DNA from: Streptacidiphilus albus JL83
Lineage (GTDB): Bacteria > Actinomycetota > Actinomycetes > Streptomycetales > Streptomycetaceae
Length of the DNA stretch: 64,000 bases
Assembly: GCF_000744705.1 (NCBI RefSeq)
Contig: NZ_JQML01000001.1
Coordinates: 62,001-126,000, forward strand
Direction: 5' to 3'
Shown here: one piece after another, positions 25,741 through 34,414 of the stretch
How positions within the stretch are numbered: position 1 is the stretch's first letter
Layout of the letters: each line of letters opens with the position of its first letter
Program-made: the position numbers and the translations under genes
Notes under the pieces: model-generated
Database searches by the model: none
Told to the model about the DNA's origin: nothing
The model's input: only the letters and a program-made list of their open reading frames with translations

Positions 25741-25921
25741 CAGTTGGCATCTTAGCGGTGGCAGGCCACACCCCCACCCGGCGAGACTTCCCCCGTACGC
25801 AGTGGTCCCGGGCTGCGCGCAGCGCCCGGACCGCGCGCAGCGCTCGCCCCGGCACTACCGCCGCCCGGGACCGCCGCACCCCGAGAGAGAACCCGAGAAC
25901 CCGAGAGAGAGGGAGAGACCC

Positions 25922-26590
25922 ATTGCAACTTTCGTCCTGGTACCCGGCGCCTGGAAGGGCTCATGGTCGTTCGAGGCCGTCGTTCCGCTGCTGGAACGTG
26001 CCGGCCACACCGTCCACGCCCTGACCCTGACCGGTCTACGGCCCGACGACGACGCAGCGACCCTCGCGGCCGCCAACCTCGACACGCACGCCGACGACGT
26101 GCTGCACCACCTCGACCGCAACCACATCACCGACGCGACACTGGTGGGCCACAGCTACGCCGGCATGGTGATCACCGCCGCCGCCGACCGCGCCGACGGC
26201 CGGATCTCACGACTGGTGCACCTCGACGCCTACGTCCCGCGCGACGGCGAGTCGTGCTGGTCCTCGACGAACGCGCACTTCCGGGAGGTCTTCACCGCCG
26301 GCACCGCAGCCACCGGCTACGCCGTCCGACCACCGGACGGCGGCGACCCCCGCCGCCGCCCCCACCCCCTCGCCTCGTTCCTGCAGACGATCCGACTCAC
26401 CGGCGCCCACGCCCGCGTCCCGCGCCGCGAGTTCGTCTACTGCACCCGGTGGCAGGACCGGACACCGTTCACCGAACTCCGCGACCGCCTCCGGGCCGAC
26501 CCCCACTGGCAGGTCCACGACCTGCCCACCGCACACGACGCGATGCACGAAGCCCCCGAAGCCGTCGCCGCACTCCTGCTCCGCCCGTGA
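25922..26590 (+). CDS. Alpha/beta hydrolase, apparent ATT start
   Basis: A 222-aa hydrolase of the RutD/MES-like type. The strand ATFVLVPGAWKGSWSF opens the fold, the nucleophile elbow is GHSYAG (Ser nucleophile), and the C-terminal HDAMHEAPEAV contains the catalytic His. Relatives start at the residue before ATFVLV with ATG, but here that codon is ATT (25922-25924), with a GGGAGAG ribosome binding site at the right distance. The frame is open upstream to a GTG at 25802 through a low-complexity gagagaacccgag repeat, which is unlikely to be coding. Either a rare ATT start or a lost start codon. Divergent from the AraC gene. Confidence 0.85.
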   Translation: MATFVLVPGAWKGSWSFEAVVPLLERAGHTVHALTLTGLRPDDDAATLAAANLDTHADDVLHHLDRNHITDATLVGHSYAGMVITAAADRADGRISRLVHLDAYVPRDGESCWSSTNAHFREVFTAGTAATGYAVRPPDGGDPRRRPHPLASFLQTIRLTGAHARVPRREFVYCTRWQDRTPFTELRDRLRADPHWQVHDLPTAHDAMHEAPEAVAALLLRP

Positions 26591-26741
26591 AAAGACCGCC
26601 GCACGACCAGTGACCGCCCTTCCGCACCCACCACCCCGACTACGCGACGGAGCCGTTGCATCGGAAGCTCCCGGTTCCCGCTGCCGACCGTGCCGACCGT
26701 CAATGGCTATGAGCCGGACCACAGTTGAGGTTCACCTTAGG

Positions 26742-27707
26742 TCAGGGTGCAGGCTCGTCGCAGCGGCACCACGCCGAGCGAGGCGCAACCGCAGCAAGTT
26801 GCTGCTCGCGTAGCGCCTCTCGTTGTCGCCAGGCTCCGGGGGGTTCGCCGTGGTGGCGGCGGAAGGCGGCGGCGAACGCGTAGGGCGAGCTGTAGCCGAT
26901 CGTGCGGGCGATGGTCGCCATGCCGAGTTCGCCGGTGCGCAACTGGTCGCGGGCCAGCGCCATGCGCCAGTCGGTCAGGTACTGCATGGGGGTCTGGCCG
27001 AGCGCGTCGCGGAAGGTCCGGGCGAAGGCGGCCCGGGACAGGCCACTGATCGCCGCGAGTTCGGGGACCGACCAGTCGCGGCCGGCGTCACCGTGGATGG
27101 CCTGCAGCGCGGCGCTCAGGCGGGGGTCGGCCAGAGCCCGGTACCAGCGGGGGGCGGTGGGGCTGCGGCGGAAGTCGCTGCGGATGGCGAGGACCAGGAG
27201 GACGTCGAGGAGCCGGTCGAGCACCGTGGGCTGGCCCGGCTCCGGGGTGGCCAGTTCGCGGGAGAGCAGCGCGATCACGTCCCGCAGCGGGTCGCCGACC
27301 GCGGCCTGCAGAGTGAGGACCTGCGGCAGCGCCTCCAGCAGTCCGTTGCCGATGTCGCCGGTGAACCGGTAGGCGCCGCAGAGGAACACGGTCGACCGGG
27401 GGTTCTCGGCCTGGGCGTCGTGGGCGTGCCGGGCCCGGAACTCGTCCGGTTCGAGGCATTCGGCGCCCGGCTCGTGGCCGATGTGGTGGTCCGGTCCCCC
27501 GCGCACCAGCGTCACCTCCCCCGGGACGAGTTCCACCGCGTGGCCCGGGTCGGTGAGCCACAGCCATCCCCGGCCGCGGACCACCGTGTGCACCGCCAGC
27601 TGGATCGAGCCGGCCAGCCGCAGCCCCCACGGTGGCTCGGCGACCGTCCGGGCGAAGACCGCGCCGCCGGCGCGCGCCCGCGCCAGGTGATCATGCAGTA
27701 TGTCCAC
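26742..27707 (-). CDS. AraC-family regulator (cupin_6 type)
   Basis: A 321-aa regulator. The N-terminal domain (WGLRLAGSIQLAVHTVVRGRGWLWL, VELVPGEVTLVRGGPDHHIGH) is the cupin of the AraC_binding/cupin_6 type. The C-terminal DNA-binding domain holds both HTHs (WSVPELAAISGLSRAAFARTFRDALGQTPMQYLTDWRM and LGMATIARTIGYSSPYAFAAAFRRHHGEPPGAWR). GTG 27707 is preferred over upstream starts because VDILHDHLAR starts the conserved part. Divergent from the NmrA-type oxidoreductase gene, its probable target; such pairs are common in actinomycetes. Confidence 0.92.
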   Translation of the reverse strand: MDILHDHLARARAGGAVFARTVAEPPWGLRLAGSIQLAVHTVVRGRGWLWLTDPGHAVELVPGEVTLVRGGPDHHIGHEPGAECLEPDEFRARHAHDAQAENPRSTVFLCGAYRFTGDIGNGLLEALPQVLTLQAAVGDPLRDVIALLSRELATPEPGQPTVLDRLLDVLLVLAIRSDFRRSPTAPRWYRALADPRLSAALQAIHGDAGRDWSVPELAAISGLSRAAFARTFRDALGQTPMQYLTDWRMALARDQLRTGELGMATIARTIGYSSPYAFAAAFRRHHGEPPGAWRQREALREQQLAAVAPRSAWCRCDEPAP

Positions 27708-27818
27708 CCGTCCAGTATCGCAGGACGACTGCTGTCGGCGACGGAGAGAGCGTTTGACGTAAAAGACTGAGCGATTCACGCATTGATCCGCCCCCACCAG
27801 CGCGCCCACGATGAACCC

Positions 27819-28667
27819 ATGACTGGATCACCGCATACCGCTCTCGTCCTCGGCGGCACCGGCCGCTCGGGCTCGCTCCTGGCGCAGAGGCTCGCCGAAC
27901 GCGGCCTGGGGGCCCGCACCGCGGCGCGCCACGGCGCCGATGTGCACTTCGACTGGGATGCCCCGGCCACCCACCCCGGCGCCCTGACCGGGGTCGACCG
28001 CCTCTACCTCGTCACCCCCGTCCTGCGCGTCACCTACGCGGACCGGGTCGCCGCCTTCCTCGACCTTGCCGAAGCCGCAGGCGTCCGTCACGTCACCTAC
28101 CTCAGCACCTACGGCGCCGACCAGGCACCGCCCCAGGTCGACATCAGGGCCGTCGAGGCCGACCTCGCCGCCCGCGGCGGCATCACCCACTGCATCCTGC
28201 GTCCCGCCTGGGTGATGCAGAACTTCGCCGACACCCACCTGCCGGTCATCGACGGGGCCATCACGGTCCCCACGGGCAGCGGCACCGAGGCCTTCGTCGA
28301 CGCGGACGACATCGCCGCCGTCGCGGCCGAGACCCTGCTCGCCCCCGCCGACCACGCCGGCGCCCGCTACGAGCCCACCGGCCCACAGGATCTGACCGTC
28401 ACCGAGGTCGCTGACACCATCACCGCCGTGACCGGCCGGCCCGTCGCGCACCACGACCTCGACCCCGGGCTGTGGATCGAAGGCGCCATCGCCGCCGGCC
28501 TCGTTCCCGCCGACTACGCGGTGATGCTGCGCTGGCTGACCGGCACCATCAGCTCCGGCAACGGCTCCACCCCCAACGACGACGTCGAGAAGGTCACCGG
28601 CCGACCTCCGACCGCCTTCCTCGACTTCGCTCGTCGCAACGTCCACGTCTGGGCAGCGGCCCGGTGA
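27819..28667 (+). CDS. NmrA-like NAD(P)-binding protein
   Basis: A 282-aa short-chain/NmrA-type protein. ALVLGGTGRSGSLLAQRLAERG is the Rossmann GxxGxxG dinucleotide motif. VRHVTYLSTYGAD and the later CILRPAWVMQNFADT are typical of the NmrA/QOR2 branch, which often lacks the full SDR Tyr-Lys pair. ATG 27819 is chosen because the Rossmann strand starts 8 residues later. The gene overlaps the next one as GTGA, so the two are coupled. Divergent from the AraC gene and probably regulated by it. Confidence 0.92.
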   Translation: MTGSPHTALVLGGTGRSGSLLAQRLAERGLGARTAARHGADVHFDWDAPATHPGALTGVDRLYLVTPVLRVTYADRVAAFLDLAEAAGVRHVTYLSTYGADQAPPQVDIRAVEADLAARGGITHCILRPAWVMQNFADTHLPVIDGAITVPTGSGTEAFVDADDIAAVAAETLLAPADHAGARYEPTGPQDLTVTEVADTITAVTGRPVAHHDLDPGLWIEGAIAAGLVPADYAVMLRWLTGTISSGNGSTPNDDVEKVTGRPPTAFLDFARRNVHVWAAAR

Positions 28668-29110
28668 CCGCGATCGTGGGCGACATCGCCGACTTCGGGG
28701 CGCTGGACCCGTTCTTCCGCATCATCCAGGAGGGTCTTGCGGGCCTGGTCGACGGTGAGCACTTCTTCGACCTCCTGGCCGAGGACGTGGTCGTCGAGTA
28801 CGTGGTCTCCGTGCCCGGCTACCCGCGCCGCATCCAGGGGCGACGGGCCGTAGCCGACCTGTACCGCGGCTACGGCGACATGATGGTCCTGCACAGCGTG
28901 GACGGACTCGCCGTCCACCACGACCGGGCAACGTCCGTCGTCGTGCTGGAGTACGCCGTGCACGGGCGGGCGGTCCACACCGGACGGGCCTACGACAACC
29001 GCTTCGTCTCGGTGCTCACCGTCAAGGACCGCCAGGTGACGCACTGGCGGGACTACCTGGACCCCGTCGCCGTCTTCCAGGCCCTCGGGTGGCCGGCCGA
29101 GCCCCGCTAG
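28664..29110 (+). CDS. SnoaL/NTF2-like protein
   Basis: A 148-aa NTF2-fold protein (DGEHFFDLLAEDVVVEYVVSVPGYPRRIQGRRAVADLY, then DNRFVSVLTVKDRQVTHWRDYLDPVAVFQAL). The pattern is that of SnoaL-like cyclases/isomerases, which act without cofactors; catalytic identity is not predictable. The GTG at 28664 overlaps the stop of the NmrA gene by four bases. The two-gene unit resembles oxidoreductase/SnoaL pairs controlled by AraC regulators. Confidence 0.9.
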   Translation: MTAIVGDIADFGALDPFFRIIQEGLAGLVDGEHFFDLLAEDVVVEYVVSVPGYPRRIQGRRAVADLYRGYGDMMVLHSVDGLAVHHDRATSVVVLEYAVHGRAVHTGRAYDNRFVSVLTVKDRQVTHWRDYLDPVAVFQALGWPAEPR

Positions 29111-29127
29111 AGCCCCGCTGGAGAGTA

Positions 29128-29327
29128 GCCACGAAACCATCGGCTGGGCGGAGCCGCAGACCCGCCTGCGCCCGCTTCGCAGAGCGGCCACGGCGCAGAC
29201 GATATCCGCGCTCACCGGAACGCCCGACGGCGAAGGCGACTTCCTCTGGATCACGGTGCCGCTGTCGGCCGAAGACCCACTCAAGTTCCGTGTCCGCCGC
29301 CGCCTCCGCAGGCTGTTCGCCCGCTGA
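29128..29327 (+). pseudogene. Truncated coding fragment
   Basis: High-GC3 reading frame with a protein-like sequence (TAQTISALTGTPDGEGDFLWITVPLS, ending in RRRLRRLFAR and TGA), but no start codon in reach. It looks like the C-terminal remnant of a gene whose 5' part is gone. Family not recognised. Confidence 0.35.
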
Positions 29328-29347
29328 GCCGGCAGGGGCCGCCGGGG

Positions 29348-29947
29348 TCAGTGACCGCCCCGGAAGATCTCGCGTGCCTCGCGTACCGCGTAATAGGTGA
29401 CCACGTATCCGACGAGCGGATCGGCCCACCAGAATCCGAACAGAGAGTTGAGCACCAGACCGAGCAGGACGGCGGCGGCCAGCACGCCGTCGACGAAGGT
29501 GACCTTGCCCTCGGTCTTCAGCACCGGGTTGTCCAGGGCCGCCCCGGTACGGGACTTGCCCACCGCCAGGACGAACATCACCGCGGTGGTGACCGCCGTC
29601 CACACGATGCCCAGCGCGGAGTGGTGCGGGTGGAAGCCGACAGCCAGCACCACCGTGGACTGCACCGCGAGGTACACCGCCAGCAGCGCGAAACCCCCGC
29701 CGATCAACCGCAGCGCCCGGCGCTGACGGTCCTCGCCGGTCCCCGACAACTCCCAGACCACCACCGTGGAGGCACCGATCTCGATCAGCGAGTCCAGCCC
29801 GAACCCGGCCAGTGCCACCGAGCGGGCCGCCAGCGCCGCCACGGCCAGCACCACGATGCCGACCACGTTCCAGCCGAGCGTGGCGTACTCCAACGCGAAG
29901 CCCCGGCGAAGCAGGGACGAACGGGCAAGCTCGTGCGAGGTGTCCAT
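29348..29947 (-). CDS. Cation diffusion facilitator-type transporter
   Basis: A 199-aa membrane protein with about five to six helices. The metal-site-like GLDSLIEIGAS in the second helix (CDF HxxxD counterpart) and TEGKVTFVDGVLAA, then WADPLVGYVVTYYAVREA in the last helix, are CDF features. It lacks the usual C-terminal cytoplasmic domain, so it belongs to the short CDF form. ATG 29947 follows GGGAG by 8 nt. Probable role: export of Zn/Fe/Co-type ions in exchange for protons; the HxxxD motif deviates, so activity is not certain. Confidence 0.85.
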   Translation of the reverse strand: MDTSHELARSSLLRRGFALEYATLGWNVVGIVVLAVAALAARSVALAGFGLDSLIEIGASTVVVWELSGTGEDRQRRALRLIGGGFALLAVYLAVQSTVVLAVGFHPHHSALGIVWTAVTTAVMFVLAVGKSRTGAALDNPVLKTEGKVTFVDGVLAAAVLLGLVLNSLFGFWWADPLVGYVVTYYAVREAREIFRGGH

Positions 29948-30275
29948 CCCGGCAGTCTCCCAGGCCGAGCAGCAGCCACGGCGTGCGAGCCCACCCGCTG
30001 CCCCAGCAACGGCCGTGGCCACCACCCTGGTCACGCGGCAGGCCCGGCTTCCGCACCAGGGTGTTGTCCAGCTCCGCGGCCAACCGATCCGCCGTCCCGG
30101 CCGCAGTGAGCTGACAGTGGCTGACGTGGCCGGTCTCCGTCCAGTGACACGGACGCGGCGGCCAGGCGCTCCGCCTTCGAGCGCACGCCCTCGACCTTCG
30201 CGGGCACCGGTTCCAGCCCGAGCGCCGGTGGCGCGGGCGGGTGACCCACGACATGAGCCGGTCACCCGCCCGGAG
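29948..30275. other. Intergenic region with possible decayed coding
   Basis: The minus strand shows short protein-like segments (for example DRLAAELDNTLVRKPGLP) in broken frames. They could be remnants of a lost gene before the CDF gene. No start, ribosome binding site or family could be identified. Confidence 0.3.
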
Positions 30276-30698
30276 CTACGAGTAGAAGCCATCCCAGTAG
30301 GTCTCGGCAGGGATGGTGAAGCCGTCGGGTTTTTCGCGTCGCAGCATCTTGTAGCGGGCGCAGAGTCGATCCAATGCCAGGCGAAGGTCGTCCCCGAACT
30401 CGGTCCGTATCGCCTGGATGGCGTGCATCTTGCGGCCCACGAAGATCATCGCGTCGATTGCGGCCCAAGGGAGCTCGGCCGCATCGACCGGGGCCTCGTA
30501 CGCAGCGATGGTGATCTGCAGCCTTTCGATCGCTTCGAGGATCGCCTCGTCGGTCGGCATGGTGACGGTCTCGCCGTCGGGACCCCGGCGCCAGGCGGAG
30601 AGCCGGAGCCTCGAACAGATCCCAGAACGCAGCGCATCGAGCTGATCTCTGACGTCATGAAGTTCCTGCTGCACGGCACCAGGTGCATCGCTGTCCAT
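30276..30698 (-). CDS. Hypothetical helical protein, 140 aa
   Basis: From ATG 30698: an amphipathic coiled N-terminus (VQQELHDVRDQLDALRSGI), a basic central stretch (RLRLSAWRRGPDGE) and a long helical C-terminus rich in Ile/Leu (AILEAIERLQITIAAYEAP, MHAIQAIRTEFGDDLRLALDRL), ending in YWDGFYS. No membrane helix or signal peptide. Family not recognised; the coiled-coil character suggests a protein partner. Confidence 0.65.
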   Translation of the reverse strand: MDSDAPGAVQQELHDVRDQLDALRSGICSRLRLSAWRRGPDGETVTMPTDEAILEAIERLQITIAAYEAPVDAAELPWAAIDAMIFVGRKMHAIQAIRTEFGDDLRLALDRLCARYKMLRREKPDGFTIPAETYWDGFYS

Positions 30699-30769
30699 TC
30701 CGGCACTCTGCCATGCCCTGCCTCCGTTCGTGTAGTTCGGTACGGGCCGCGAGTGCTCGGCAGGAGAGC

Positions 30770-30965
30770 GCATGATCACCCGAACCGCCTTCGTGCCTGG
30801 TTCGGCGCTTGAGCCAGGTCGGGTGGAGCTCGGCGAAGTCCAGGCTGTACTTGGCGTTCGGGTCTTCCACCCCGGTGGCACGGACGCCGGCGAACCCGTT
30901 GCCGATCGGCTTGGGCGGGCGGATCCCGAAGCCGAACCAGACCGGCTCGCCGTCCGCCGAGGCGT
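30770..30965 (-). pseudogene. C-terminal gene fragment
   Basis: The minus strand reads in one frame GEPVWFGFGIRPPKPIGNG, then EDPNAKYSLDFAELHPTW, with coding-like composition. No start is present, because the frame begins right at the stop of the DHA2 exporter. Probably the tail of a gene cut during rearrangement. Family not recognised. Confidence 0.35.
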
Positions 30966-32524
30966 CAGGCCGCCTTGCCCGGACCGGCCGCGGCGCTCTC
31001 GGCCTCTTCCGCCGGGTCGGCCTGGCGTCCCCGCTGGAGGCCGAGGAAGGCCACGACCGCTGCCACCGCCATCGTCCCGGCCATGATGTAGAGGACGGTG
31101 CGGGTGGAGTAGGCGAAGTCGAGCCGGATGAAGTGCGGGATGGTGACGGCGCTGCCCGTCCCGCCCTGCGACTGGGAGTCCCTGGCGGCCTGCGCTGCCG
31201 CCTGTCCCTTGGGCATCCCCATCGCCACCAGCGAGCTGGTGACCCGGGAGTGGAACTGCGAGACCGAGATCGTGCCCAGGATCGCCAGGCCCAGGCTGGC
31301 TGCGTAGTTGCGGACGGTCTGGGTGATGCCCGTGGCCTCGCCGTAGGAGAGCATGGAGGCCCTGTTCACCGCATCCGTACTGGCGGGACCGAGCATGAAA
31401 CCCATACCGGCGCCGGCCAGGGCGACGAGCCACTGCTGGGCGTTGAAGTCGAGCCCGGTGACCTTGCCGGCCCACAGGTAGAACCCGACGGCGGACAGGG
31501 CACAGCCCAGCACCACCGGGCGCTTGGCACCGCCCTTGTCCAGCATCCGCCCGCCGATCTGCGCGGCGACGACGAAGCCGAGGAAGAAGTAGAGCAGGAT
31601 CACCCCGGACTCGCCGGCCGACTTGCCCAGCCCGATCTGTGCGTACTCGCTCCCGAAGAAGAACACCGGGATGAACACCAGCATGGCGATGCCCAGCACC
31701 AGGTTCTCGAACAGGAACGCCCGATTCCGGAAGATGTCCACCTTCATCAGCGGCGACTCGGTGCGCCGCTCGACCTGGACGAACACGACCAGGAGCAGCA
31801 GTCCCGCGCCGATGGAGATCCCGATGCCGGGGTTGCTCCAGCCCCAGATCGTGGCCTGCTGGAAACCGAACACGCTGAGCGCCACCCCGGACGCGATCAG
31901 CGCAAGCCCGCGGTAGTCCATCCTCGCGGGCCTGTGCTCGGTCTCCGGCTTGGAGATGAACACCAGCACCAGGGCGATCAGGGCGACCGGGATGTTCACC
32001 CAGAAGATCGCCCTCCAGGTCCACTCGGTGAGGTAGCCGCCGAGGACCGGCCCGATCGCGGTGAGGCCGCCGGCGACGCCGAAGAACAGGGCCAGCGCCT
32101 TACCGCGTTCCCGCAGCGGGTAGGTCTGCACCACGATGGCGAGCGCGGCCGGGAACATGATCGCTCCGCCCGCTCCCTGGACGGCGCGGAAGGTCACGAT
32201 CCACGCCTCGGCCAGGCTGCCCTTCGGGGTCAGCCCGCACATCGCCGAGGCCGCCGCGAACAGGACCACGCCGAGCACCACCATCTTCCGGTGCCCGACC
32301 GTGTCCGCCAGCCGTCCGCCGAAGGCGAACAGCGCGGCCAGCGACAGCAGGTACGCGTTGACCGCCCACTGCACCCCGGTATTGCTCAGACCCAGCTCCC
32401 GCTGGATCTCCGGCACGGCGATGGAGACGATGGTCTGGTCGATGAACGTCATCGAGACGGCGAAAATCATCGCGGCGAGGACGAGGTACTTCGGTCGGCC
32501 ACCCGATCCGACGGCTACGGTCAT
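30965..32524 (-). CDS. MFS exporter, DHA2 (EmrB/QacA) type
   Basis: A 519-aa, 14-helix transporter. Motif A GGRLADTVGHRK, motif C-like GGLTAIGPVLGGYLTE and FIDQTIVSIAVPEIQRELGL in the first helix are DHA2 marks. Cytoplasmic-membrane antiporter for hydrophobic drugs or a secondary metabolite. GAGGAG lies 8 nt before ATG 32524. The C-terminus is an Ala/Glu-rich tail. No regulator gene is adjacent, so its control is unclear. It is different from, and only distantly similar to, the exporter at 8841. Confidence 0.93.
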   Translation of the reverse strand: MTVAVGSGGRPKYLVLAAMIFAVSMTFIDQTIVSIAVPEIQRELGLSNTGVQWAVNAYLLSLAALFAFGGRLADTVGHRKMVVLGVVLFAAASAMCGLTPKGSLAEAWIVTFRAVQGAGGAIMFPAALAIVVQTYPLRERGKALALFFGVAGGLTAIGPVLGGYLTEWTWRAIFWVNIPVALIALVLVFISKPETEHRPARMDYRGLALIASGVALSVFGFQQATIWGWSNPGIGISIGAGLLLLVVFVQVERRTESPLMKVDIFRNRAFLFENLVLGIAMLVFIPVFFFGSEYAQIGLGKSAGESGVILLYFFLGFVVAAQIGGRMLDKGGAKRPVVLGCALSAVGFYLWAGKVTGLDFNAQQWLVALAGAGMGFMLGPASTDAVNRASMLSYGEATGITQTVRNYAASLGLAILGTISVSQFHSRVTSSLVAMGMPKGQAAAQAARDSQSQGGTGSAVTIPHFIRLDFAYSTRTVLYIMAGTMAVAAVVAFLGLQRGRQADPAEEAESAAAGPGKAA

Positions 32525-33030
32525 GGCTTCTCCTCTGTCATACGGTTCGCACTACGTTGGCCCATCGCCCGGCCCCAGGGCCAGTAGGTTGGGGCCGTCC
32601 GGTTCAGCGTCTCGCAGTGATCAGCAGAAGCGTGGGAGGAGCCGCTCCCGAATCCAGTGGCGCGAGGCGACCGGCACCGGATCCGTGACGCGGAGGGCGT
32701 CCATGAGGACCGGGGCGGGATCGCCGATCCGGCTGAGCCCCACTGCAGCGTCAGGGTGACGGTCTACGGGGATCCGGTGCACGGCCGCCCGCGCCCGCGC
32801 CGCCGGAACCCGGTCCTGGTGAGCTCATCGGAGATCCGGCGGGCGCCCCGGCGCGGGTGGCAGCTGGCGCAACAACCCGCACGAACGGCTTTGGTGGTCG
32901 ACCCCGGAATTCCTTCGGGGGGTGGTCAGGCTGCCAGGGCGACGGAGGGCTCTCGGTGTCGGTCGACGGATGTCTGTCGAGCTAGCCGGGTCAGCAGATC
33001 GATCGTGCCGGAAGCGGCACCACCCGCCGA
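32525..33030. other. Intergenic region, no supported gene
   Basis: 506 bp with scattered open frames lacking start signals. The promoter of the DHA2 exporter must lie at the left end. I see no repeats or strong hairpins. Confidence 0.4.
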
Positions 33031-33705
33031 TCAGCGCACCACGGAGCGGGCGAGGCGGAATCCCACGTCGTCGACCCGGAAGGTCGGGTGGCTGCGGCGC
33101 CGTACTGAGGCCCGGCAGCTCCAGTGCTCGTCGAACCAGCCACCGCCGCGTAGCACCCGGTAGCTGCCGTAGACCTCGGCGTCGTAGACGTCCCAGCACC
33201 ACTCCCACACGTTGCCGAGCATGTCGTAGAGACCCAACGCGTTGGGCCGCTTGCGGCCCACCTCACGGATCCGCTCGTTCGAGTTGCCTCGATACCAGGC
33301 GATCTCGTCGAGGGGGCCATAACGCGGCCCGGGCGTACCGGCACGGCAGGCATGCTCCCATTCCGCTTCGGTCGGCAGCCGATACCCGTCGGCGGACGCG
33401 TCCCACTCGATGCCTTCGCCGCCGGCCTGGAAGTGGTAGGCGGGCGAGAACCCGTCGCGCTCGGACAGGGCGTTGCAGAACCGGACCGCGTCCCACCAGG
33501 AGACGCCGTCGACGGGCAACCGGTCCCCCTGGGCGGCGCTGGGACGCCGGTCGGCGATCCGGGCGTACAGCGCCTGGGTGATCGGGTACGCCGCGAGTTG
33601 GTAGGGCGCCAGCTCAACCGGCCAACTGCGCTGCGTCCGCCGGTCCGACAGCATGACCTGCCCCGATGGGCAAGCGATCATCTTCTGCTCTGCGCTCGCG
33701 TCCAT
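33031..33705 (-). CDS. SUMF1/FGE-like protein lacking one active-site Cys
   Basis: A 224-aa protein of the formylglycine-generating enzyme fold: DGYRLPTEAEWEHACRAGTPG, GNSNERIREVGRKRPNALGLYDMLGNVWEWCWDVY, then RVLRGGGWFDEHWSCRASVRRRSHP and DVGFRLARS. In true FGEs the segment after GG contains two active-site cysteines five apart; here the first position is Asp (in WFDEHWSC) and only the second Cys remains. It is therefore unlikely to make formylglycine and more likely belongs to the EgtB/PvdO-like or a structural branch of the superfamily. No sulfatase gene is nearby. Confidence 0.88.
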   Translation of the reverse strand: MDASAEQKMIACPSGQVMLSDRRTQRSWPVELAPYQLAAYPITQALYARIADRRPSAAQGDRLPVDGVSWWDAVRFCNALSERDGFSPAYHFQAGGEGIEWDASADGYRLPTEAEWEHACRAGTPGPRYGPLDEIAWYRGNSNERIREVGRKRPNALGLYDMLGNVWEWCWDVYDAEVYGSYRVLRGGGWFDEHWSCRASVRRRSHPTFRVDDVGFRLARSVVR

Positions 33706-33890
33706 GAGAAGACGACCTTACCGGAACCTGCCCTGAACGACCTGCGGGGAATGGCCCTGCTGACGGCAGTCGAGCCGACTCCGCCGCACGGCCGGGCCGG
33801 CCTCACAATCCTCGCCACGGCGGAGCTGCTCGCCCTCGGAGTCGCCCGGCGATCGCTTCGGTCGCGACGCCGGGCCCGGGCCCTGACGGT

Positions 33891-34235
33891 CTAGCAGGCC
33901 GGCACCATCCCAGGGGAAACTTCGCCTTTGTCGCTCAAAATCGAGGTGCCCGCGTCGATGTAGCCGCTTCCGCCATCGTAGGAGATCTTGTAGGACGCGC
34001 CGTAGCCCATTCCGTTGCTGTCGACCTGCCCGGCCGCGTAGCACTCCACGGTCACCGGAGCCAAGGTAGTCAGCTCGCCAGTCGGCTGTTGACCGACGGG
34101 ATCCGCGCTCGGCCAGACCGAGACGCTGTCGTAGTCCTCGATCTTCCCGGCGAGGCCGTCCGCACCGCAGGCGGACAGCAGCAGTAATGCCGCCGCACTG
34201 GCCATAGTCGCTGCCACGGCTCTTCCCAACCTCAT
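33891..34235 (-). CDS. Small lipoprotein
   Basis: A 114-aa protein. Residues 1-23 form a lipoprotein signal with lipobox LLLSAC, followed by GADGLAGK. The mature part is a short beta-rich domain (VTVECYAAGQVDSNGMGYGASYKISYDGG) with a second Cys pair (VECY and the C-terminal VPAC). ATG 34235 has GAGAGGA upstream and starts right at the basic MRLGR. Function unknown; exported to the outer face of the membrane and lipid-anchored. Confidence 0.85.
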   Translation of the reverse strand: MRLGRAVAATMASAAALLLLSACGADGLAGKIEDYDSVSVWPSADPVGQQPTGELTTLAPVTVECYAAGQVDSNGMGYGASYKISYDGGSGYIDAGTSILSDKGEVSPGMVPAC

Positions 34236-34414
34236 GTCAGATCCTCTCTGCCGCAATGGACTCCGAAGGGTGCGACCCCGACGCTACGACGCGGTCGGGC
34301 AGCGCCCACAGCTCCGCGGATGCAATGGCCGGTGGCCATTGCTGACCGGCCGTCTCCACCTGCGGATTCGCGGTCGAGACGGTCCATGCCCAGGGGGTCC
34401 GACCGCAGTCGGGG

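Noticed and set aside
30965-32524. Second frame opposite the DHA2 exporter
   Set aside because: Antisense frame rich in His/Asp/Gln, typical shadow of a membrane protein gene in GC-rich DNA.
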